Assembly: GCF_905397375.1 (NCBI RefSeq)
Contig: NZ_CAJPVG010000001.1
Coordinates: 1,054,001-1,118,000, forward strand
Reading direction: 5' to 3'
DNA: 64,000 bases
DNA from: Ralstonia mannitolilytica
GTDB taxonomy: Bacteria > Pseudomonadota > Gammaproteobacteria > Burkholderiales > Burkholderiaceae
Made by a program: the position numbers and the translations under genes. Under the pieces are notes generated by a model. That model ran no database searches. It worked only from the letters and a program-made list of their open reading frames with translations, and was not told the DNA's origin. Shown here one piece after another: positions 60,389-64,000 of this stretch. Numbering within the stretch: the stretch's first letter is position 1; each line of letters begins with the position of its first letter.

Positions 60389-60404
60389 GTTTCATATACG
60401 AAAC
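60389..60404 (+). promoter_or_regulatory. IclR-type palindrome upstream of the porin
   Basis: GTTTCATATACGAAAC is a near-perfect 16-bp palindrome (GTTTC-N6-GAAAC) lying 74-89 bp before the porin start and just after the operon terminator. A version with three changes lies before the Rieske operon (47472-47487). The shared site implies common control of both transcripts, probably by the IclR regulator at 51240. Confidence 0.7.
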
Positions 60405-60477
60405 AACCACAACCAGCTCGTCCACCAAGACGGCAACAACGGGTGGGGCCGGTACCCCAGCCACCGGAGGAAACAAC

Positions 60478-61575
60478 ATGAGGAAGACACTGTTTGTCAT
60501 GGCCGCAATGGGCCTGGCCGGCACGGCAGCCGCGCAGGGCAGCGTGACGCTGTACGGCAGCATCGATGAGGGCGTGGCCTACATCAACAGCTTGAAGAGC
60601 GGCACCACCAGCGGGTCGGCCATGCGCCTTGATCCGGGCACGATGCAGCCGGACCGCTTCGGCTTGCGCGGTACGGAAGACCTGGGTGGCGGCACGCAGG
60701 CCATCTTCCAGTTGGAATCGGGCTTCCTGGGCGACAGCGGCAACAGCGTGGTGGCAGGCAAGCTGTTCAACCGCACCGCCTGGGTGGGGCTGAGCAACGA
60801 GCGACTGGGCAACATCCAGCTCGGCCATCAGGCAGACTTCATGTTCGATTACCTCGGGCGCCTGAGCAACGGCTTCCAGCTGACCAACTTCTATCTGTTC
60901 CACCCGGGCAACTTCGACAACCTGGCCAACCAGTTCCAGATCGATAACGCCGTGCGCTATGTCTCGCCCATCTTTGGCGGTCTGCAGCTCGGGGGCATGT
61001 ACGGCTTTGGCGAGGTGCCGGGCTCCGCGTCCAGGAGCCGCAGCTACAGCCTGGGGGCGTACTACAGCAACGGCGGCTTCCGCGCGGCGGCGGCTTACAC
61101 GGCCTCCAACGATCGCGCGCTGGACATCGCAGGGCGCCTGGGCATCACGAATACACTCGGCACGACGCTGGCGCCGGGCATGACACCGATGAGCTCGGTC
61201 AAGTCGTTCGGCGGTGGCGCGCTGTACCAGCTCAGCGGCCTGCCGCTGCAGGTCAACGCGGTGTACACGCAGACGCGCATCACGCTCGGCGGCGCCAACG
61301 CCCGCGCCCAGAACGTCGACCTCGGTACCGCGTGGCACTACAGCGCGGCCAACACGCTCAACGTGGGCTACACCTTCAGCAAGTACGAAGGCGCCCGCTG
61401 GAACCAGTTCAGCGTGGGCAACGTGTACGCGTTCTCCAAGCGTACGCAGGTGTATCTGCAGGGCACGTACCAGCGCGCATCGGGCGATGCCCAGTACGCG
61501 ACCATCAACGGCGCAGGCGTTTCGGGCCGGCGCAACCAGCTCGTCGTCAGCACGGGGGTGCACCACTCGTTCTGA
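60478..61575 (+). CDS. Gram-negative porin (trimeric, Burkholderiales type)
   Basis: This 365-residue outer-membrane porin starts MRKTLFVMAAMGLAGTAAAQGSVTLYGSIDEGVAYINS, with a signal peptide and the diagnostic Q-S-S-V/G-S-V-T-L-Y-G-x-I-D opening. RFGLRGTEDLGGGTQAIFQLESGF and WVGLSNERLGNIQLGHQ are family loops, and it ends in VVSTGVHHSF, where the terminal Phe is the assembly signal. CGGAGG precedes the ATG. With the shared IclR-type operator it probably admits the substrate of the neighbouring pathway through the outer membrane. Confidence 0.94.
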   Translation: MRKTLFVMAAMGLAGTAAAQGSVTLYGSIDEGVAYINSLKSGTTSGSAMRLDPGTMQPDRFGLRGTEDLGGGTQAIFQLESGFLGDSGNSVVAGKLFNRTAWVGLSNERLGNIQLGHQADFMFDYLGRLSNGFQLTNFYLFHPGNFDNLANQFQIDNAVRYVSPIFGGLQLGGMYGFGEVPGSASRSRSYSLGAYYSNGGFRAAAAYTASNDRALDIAGRLGITNTLGTTLAPGMTPMSSVKSFGGGALYQLSGLPLQVNAVYTQTRITLGGANARAQNVDLGTAWHYSAANTLNVGYTFSKYEGARWNQFSVGNVYAFSKRTQVYLQGTYQRASGDAQYATINGAGVSGRRNQLVVSTGVHHSF

Positions 61576-61585
61576 TCCGCACCGC

Positions 61586-61617
61586 ATGCGCCGTCGGCAA
61601 GTTATCCGGCGGCGCAT
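61586..61617 (+). terminator. Hairpin after the porin gene
   Basis: ATGCGCCG (61586-61593) pairs perfectly with CGGCGCAT (61610-61617) across a 16-base loop, starting 11 bp after the porin stop. No T run follows on the plus strand. It could serve as a weak terminator for the porin or for the convergent gene. Confidence 0.4.
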
Positions 61618-61642
61618 TGCATTGGCGCACAGGCGCGCGCGA

Positions 61643-62521
61643 TCAGGCGACGCTGTGATTGGCCATCAGTTCCAGCGCACGCACCATGGCGGAGTGGTCC
61701 CATGCCTTGCCGCCGTTCGCTGCGCATACGCTGAAGAGCTGTTGCGCGCTGGCCGTGTTCGGCAGCGCGATGCCGAGCTTGCGCGCGCCTTCCAGGGCAA
61801 GGTTGAGGTCCTTCTGATGAAGCTCGATGCGAAAGCCCGGGTCGAACGTGCGCTTGATCATGCGCTCGCCATGCACTTCAAGAATGCGCGACGAGGCAAA
61901 GCCGCCCATCAGTGCCTCGCGCACGCGTGCCGGATCGGCGCCGGCCTTGGATGCAAACACGAGCGCTTCGCCCACCGCTTCGATCGTCAGCGCGACGATG
62001 ATCTGGTTGGCGACCTTGCACGTTTGGCCGGCCCCCGATTCGCCCACATGCGTGATGTTCTTGCCCATCAGCGCGAACAGCGGCCTGGCGCGCTCGAACG
62101 CCGCGGCCTTGCCGCCGACCATGATGGTGAGCGTGGCGTCGCGTGCGCCCACCTCGCCGCCGGAAACGGGCGCATCGAGGTAGTCGGCGCCGAGCGCCTC
62201 GATGCGCTTGGCAAAGGCCTGCGTCTCGATGGGCGAGATGGAACTCATGTCGATGAAGAGCTTGCCGGCCGTGAGGCCCTGGGCGACGCCGTCTTCGGCA
62301 AACAGCACGTTCGCCACGTCGGCCGTGTCCGGCACCATGGCGATGACGATGTCGGCCGCCTGCGCAACCGCGGCCGAGCTCTCGACGACGGTGGCGCGTG
62401 CGCGCAGGTCGTCGGGCACGGAATGTCTGCCGCTCACGACAAGCGTGTGGTCGCCCTTGAGCAGGTTGCGGGCCATGTGGGCGCCCATGATGCCCAGTCC
62501 GATGAATCCGATGGTTGCCAT
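61643..62521 (-). CDS. Beta-hydroxyacid dehydrogenase (tartronate semialdehyde reductase-like)
   Basis: This 292-residue NAD(P)-dependent enzyme opens IGFIGLGIMGAHMARNLLKGDH (Rossmann loop). It contains FIDMSSISPIETQAFAKRIEALGADYLDAPVSGGEVGARDATLTIMVGG and the catalytic Lys in GAGQTCKVANQIIVALTIEAVGEALVFA. The DAPVSGGEVGA form resembles GarR/GlxR, which reduce tartronate semialdehyde to glycerate, but 3-hydroxyisobutyrate dehydrogenases are similar. No glyoxylate carboligase or hydroxypyruvate isomerase is adjacent, so the pathway is open. Confidence 0.88.
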   Translation of the reverse strand: MATIGFIGLGIMGAHMARNLLKGDHTLVVSGRHSVPDDLRARATVVESSAAVAQAADIVIAMVPDTADVANVLFAEDGVAQGLTAGKLFIDMSSISPIETQAFAKRIEALGADYLDAPVSGGEVGARDATLTIMVGGKAAAFERARPLFALMGKNITHVGESGAGQTCKVANQIIVALTIEAVGEALVFASKAGADPARVREALMGGFASSRILEVHGERMIKRTFDPGFRIELHQKDLNLALEGARKLGIALPNTASAQQLFSVCAANGGKAWDHSAMVRALELMANHSVA

Positions 62522-62755
62522 GATGTGTTTCCGAGTGAGGACGTCTGCGAGTCAATGTGGATGCGAACGCATGGCAAGCATAGTGCGTCACCCCGTTCCC
62601 GACGATCAAGCGGCGCACGATGCCCACCCGCCGGCCCGCGCCGTGAATAGCGCCCCAGAAGGGGTCGTGCTCATGCAATGGCTGCGCGCACTTGCCTCAT
62701 AGACTGGAAATGCGCCGATCGCACCCGAGCGGCGCGGCCGGGATGGGAGGGAGAG

Positions 62756-62878
62756 ATGTCCACCACAGCAGCCAACTGGATCGTCGTGCTCAGCTGCGCG
62801 TACATGGAGTACAGCACTTGGCGCGGCATGAGCGTTTATCGCCGCACGGTCGACTATGACAACGTGGTCTGGTGCTGA
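62756..62878 (+). CDS. Small 40-residue protein with strong ribosome-binding site
   Basis: The peptide begins MSTTAANWIVVLSCAYMEY and ends in Val-Trp-Cys. It has a short hydrophobic N-terminal segment, then a Tyr/Arg/Asp-rich tail and two Cys residues. GGGAGGGAG lies directly upstream of the ATG, unusually strong for a non-coding stretch. No family is recognised. Its stop directly abuts the end of the convergent DUF985 gene. I consider translation plausible but unproved. Confidence 0.5.
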   Translation: MSTTAANWIVVLSCAYMEYSTWRGMSVYRRTVDYDNVVWC

Positions 62879-63403
62879 TCAGCGCACGGGCCGCGGCAGC
62901 AGCCTCCGGATCAACCCGTCATGCGCCGAATGATCTGCCAGCAGCACATGGCCTGTCGCGTGATCGGCCAGCTCGAACTCACTGAACTCGAAGCCCGGGG
63001 CCACCGTGCAGCTGACCAGGGCATAGCCGTGTTCGCCCGGTACCCGCTCGGCGGCAAACCAGCGGCGCGCCGGCACCACCGCGTGGTACACCGCCACCTC
63101 GTCCTCGGCCGCATGGCCCAGGCGATGCGTGCGCACCGTACCGTCGTCTTCCAACACATGCACATTGAGCGAGTCACCCGCATGGAAGTACCACACCTCA
63201 TCCGACTGGATCCGATGCCAGGCGGAATATGCATCATCGGCCAGCAGGTAATGGATGACGGTGGCAGCCGCACGTTCGACGGCAGGGATGCCTCGCTGGA
63301 CGCGCTCCTGACTGCGATAGGTTTCGCGATAGAAGCCACCTTCCGGGTGCGGTTCGAGACCGAGGCGGGCGATGAGGCGTTGGGCGGCGGGCGTGAGGGG
63401 CAT
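62879..63403 (-). CDS. DUF985-type cupin
   Basis: This 174-residue protein matches the DUF985 cupin family. Conserved parts are LGLEPHPEGGFYRETYRSQ, TVIHYLLADDAYSAWHRIQSDEVWYFHAGDSLNVHVL and the late ARRWFAAE and LVSCTVAPGFEFSEFEL. The metal-binding His/Glu pattern of cupins is partly kept (W-H-R..E-V-W-Y-F-H). The start ATG 63403 matches the family N-terminus; longer in-frame extensions upstream are not family-like. Function unknown; related proteins have been linked to sugar or polyketide epimerisation without firm proof. Confidence 0.87.
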   Translation of the reverse strand: MPLTPAAQRLIARLGLEPHPEGGFYRETYRSQERVQRGIPAVERAAATVIHYLLADDAYSAWHRIQSDEVWYFHAGDSLNVHVLEDDGTVRTHRLGHAAEDEVAVYHAVVPARRWFAAERVPGEHGYALVSCTVAPGFEFSEFELADHATGHVLLADHSAHDGLIRRLLPRPVR

Positions 63404-63606
63404 GGTGAAGTGAGGCTGTCCTGAAGGCAGAAAACGGCCACTGCAGTATTGCAGAAGACGGTCGGCCCGCGCGGCGCTCCCGGCCACCCGATCCGTTGGA
63501 CAATTGCATCGCGGGCGTTGCCTTTGCGCACGAGTCGATGCATTGTGTCGCGCACGCCCGACGGGCCGCATGACAATGCCAGAACGGAAAAAAAAGGGGA
63601 GCCAAC

Positions 63607-64000
63607 ATGTCCGAAGGATTCCATGTGCATGGGGCGCACGATCACGTGCTCGAACACGCCGCCGAGACCGGCCACGCCGACAGCTTTGCCGGCCGCATTG
63701 CCGTCATGACGGCGATTCTCTCAACGGCCGGCGCCATCTTCGGCTACCAGGGCGGCGCCACGCAGAATGCCGCGCTGCTGGCCAAGAACGAGGCAGCCAT
63801 CCACAAGACCGAAGCCGCCAACCGATGGGCTTACTACCAGGCCAAGGGGCAGAAGCAGGCCATCGCCGAGCTGACTGCGCAATTGCCGGGGGCTGACCAG
63901 GCCGCCGCCCGGCGCGAGGCGCAGCGCTATGCCACCGAGAAGGAAGACATCCGCCACCAGGCCGAAGACCAGGAGCGCCTCGCCAGGGAAGCCGACGAGG
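63607..64000 (+). CDS. DUF4337-like membrane-associated protein, C-terminus cut by window edge
   Basis: The frame opens at ATG 63607 after a GGGGAG site and runs to the window end (131 residues). It starts MSEGFHVHGAHDHVLEHA, then one hydrophobic helix (AVMTAILSTAGAIFGYQGG), then a long charged coiled-coil region (KNEAAIHKTEAANRWAYYQAKGQ and QRYATEKEDIRHQAEDQERLA). This layout matches DUF4337 proteins, which usually have a second C-terminal hydrophobic segment that would lie outside the window. Function unknown. Confidence 0.82.
   Translation, partial: MSEGFHVHGAHDHVLEHAAETGHADSFAGRIAVMTAILSTAGAIFGYQGGATQNAALLAKNEAAIHKTEAANRWAYYQAKGQKQAIAELTAQLPGADQAAARREAQRYATEKEDIRHQAEDQERLAREADE

Noticed and set aside
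1..64000. CRISPR arrays, tRNA/rRNA genes, prophage or transposase genes
   Set aside because: No regularly spaced repeats, cloverleaf sequences, integrases or transposase motifs were seen on either strand.

Overview
The window is GC-rich, gene-dense DNA from a beta-proteobacterium. Protein style, codon use and gene content (homogentisate genes, aspartate/alanine exchange cassette, many LysR/IclR regulators, PXPV-repeat and DUF3309 small proteins) fit Ralstonia or a close Burkholderiaceae relative. The density of catabolic and transport genes would suit a secondary replicon (chromid), but that is inference. No rRNA, tRNA, CRISPR, prophage or insertion sequence was seen. A partial gene sits at each edge.

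1-8.9 kb: a cut amino-acid-type periplasmic binding protein, a lipoprotein built from five ~51-residue repeats, a DHA2 drug exporter, a MarR regulator, CorA, 3-methyladenine glycosylase I (tag), a CynX/NimT-type transporter, a DUF2520 Rossmann protein and a 51-residue DUF3309 membrane peptide. 8.9-15.6 kb: a translationally coupled RND efflux operon (NodT-type outer-membrane factor, membrane-fusion protein, HAE1 pump), then a crotonase with a strong terminator. 15.6-19 kb: metE and divergent metR with a perfect MetR box between them.

19-33 kb: LysR and acyl-CoA dehydrogenase, a PaiB-like protein, and the homogentisate branch of tyrosine catabolism (MFS importer, hmgA, fahA) with a divergent LysR regulator. 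A long hairpin repeat lies between hmgA and fahA. Next come a FAH-family hydrolase and two enzyme genes (SDR and aldo/keto reductase) that have both lost their 5' ends at a single head-to-head junction near 29.01 kb. After these are a DUF2783 gene, an MhpA-type flavin hydroxylase, a degenerate metallo-beta-lactamase-fold protein and an IclR regulator. 33.9-37.6 kb: a Liv-type ABC importer with a fused permease-ATPase and no binding-protein gene.

37.6-47.3 kb: small secreted and acetyltransferase genes, D-amino acid aminotransferase, and an aspT-aspD cassette that exchanges aspartate for alanine and decarboxylates aspartate. The aspT leader holds two consecutive perfect palindromes, the second of which contains the likely ribosome-binding site. 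An alpha/beta hydrolase, LysR/DUF2798 pair and GNAT follow.

47.5-61.6 kb: the most interesting block, a nearly uninterrupted catabolic operon. It encodes a recombinase-like HTH protein, a Rieske oxygenase, an SDR, a cupin, an alpha/beta hydrolase, an IclR regulator, a second SDR lacking the canonical Tyr/Lys, a ThDP enzyme, an aspartate-dehydrogenase-family protein, an aldehyde dehydrogenase, a 16-codon leader ORF coupled to an MFS importer, an extradiol-type VOC dioxygenase, a VanB-like reductase and a porin. Related GTTTC-N6-rAAAC palindromes precede both the operon and the porin, suggesting one IclR regulon. The set looks like an aromatic ring dihydroxylation/cleavage pathway, but the ThDP and aspartate-dehydrogenase members do not fit a textbook pathway. 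The window ends with a tartronate-semialdehyde-reductase-type gene, a 40-residue peptide, a DUF985 cupin and a partial DUF4337 gene.
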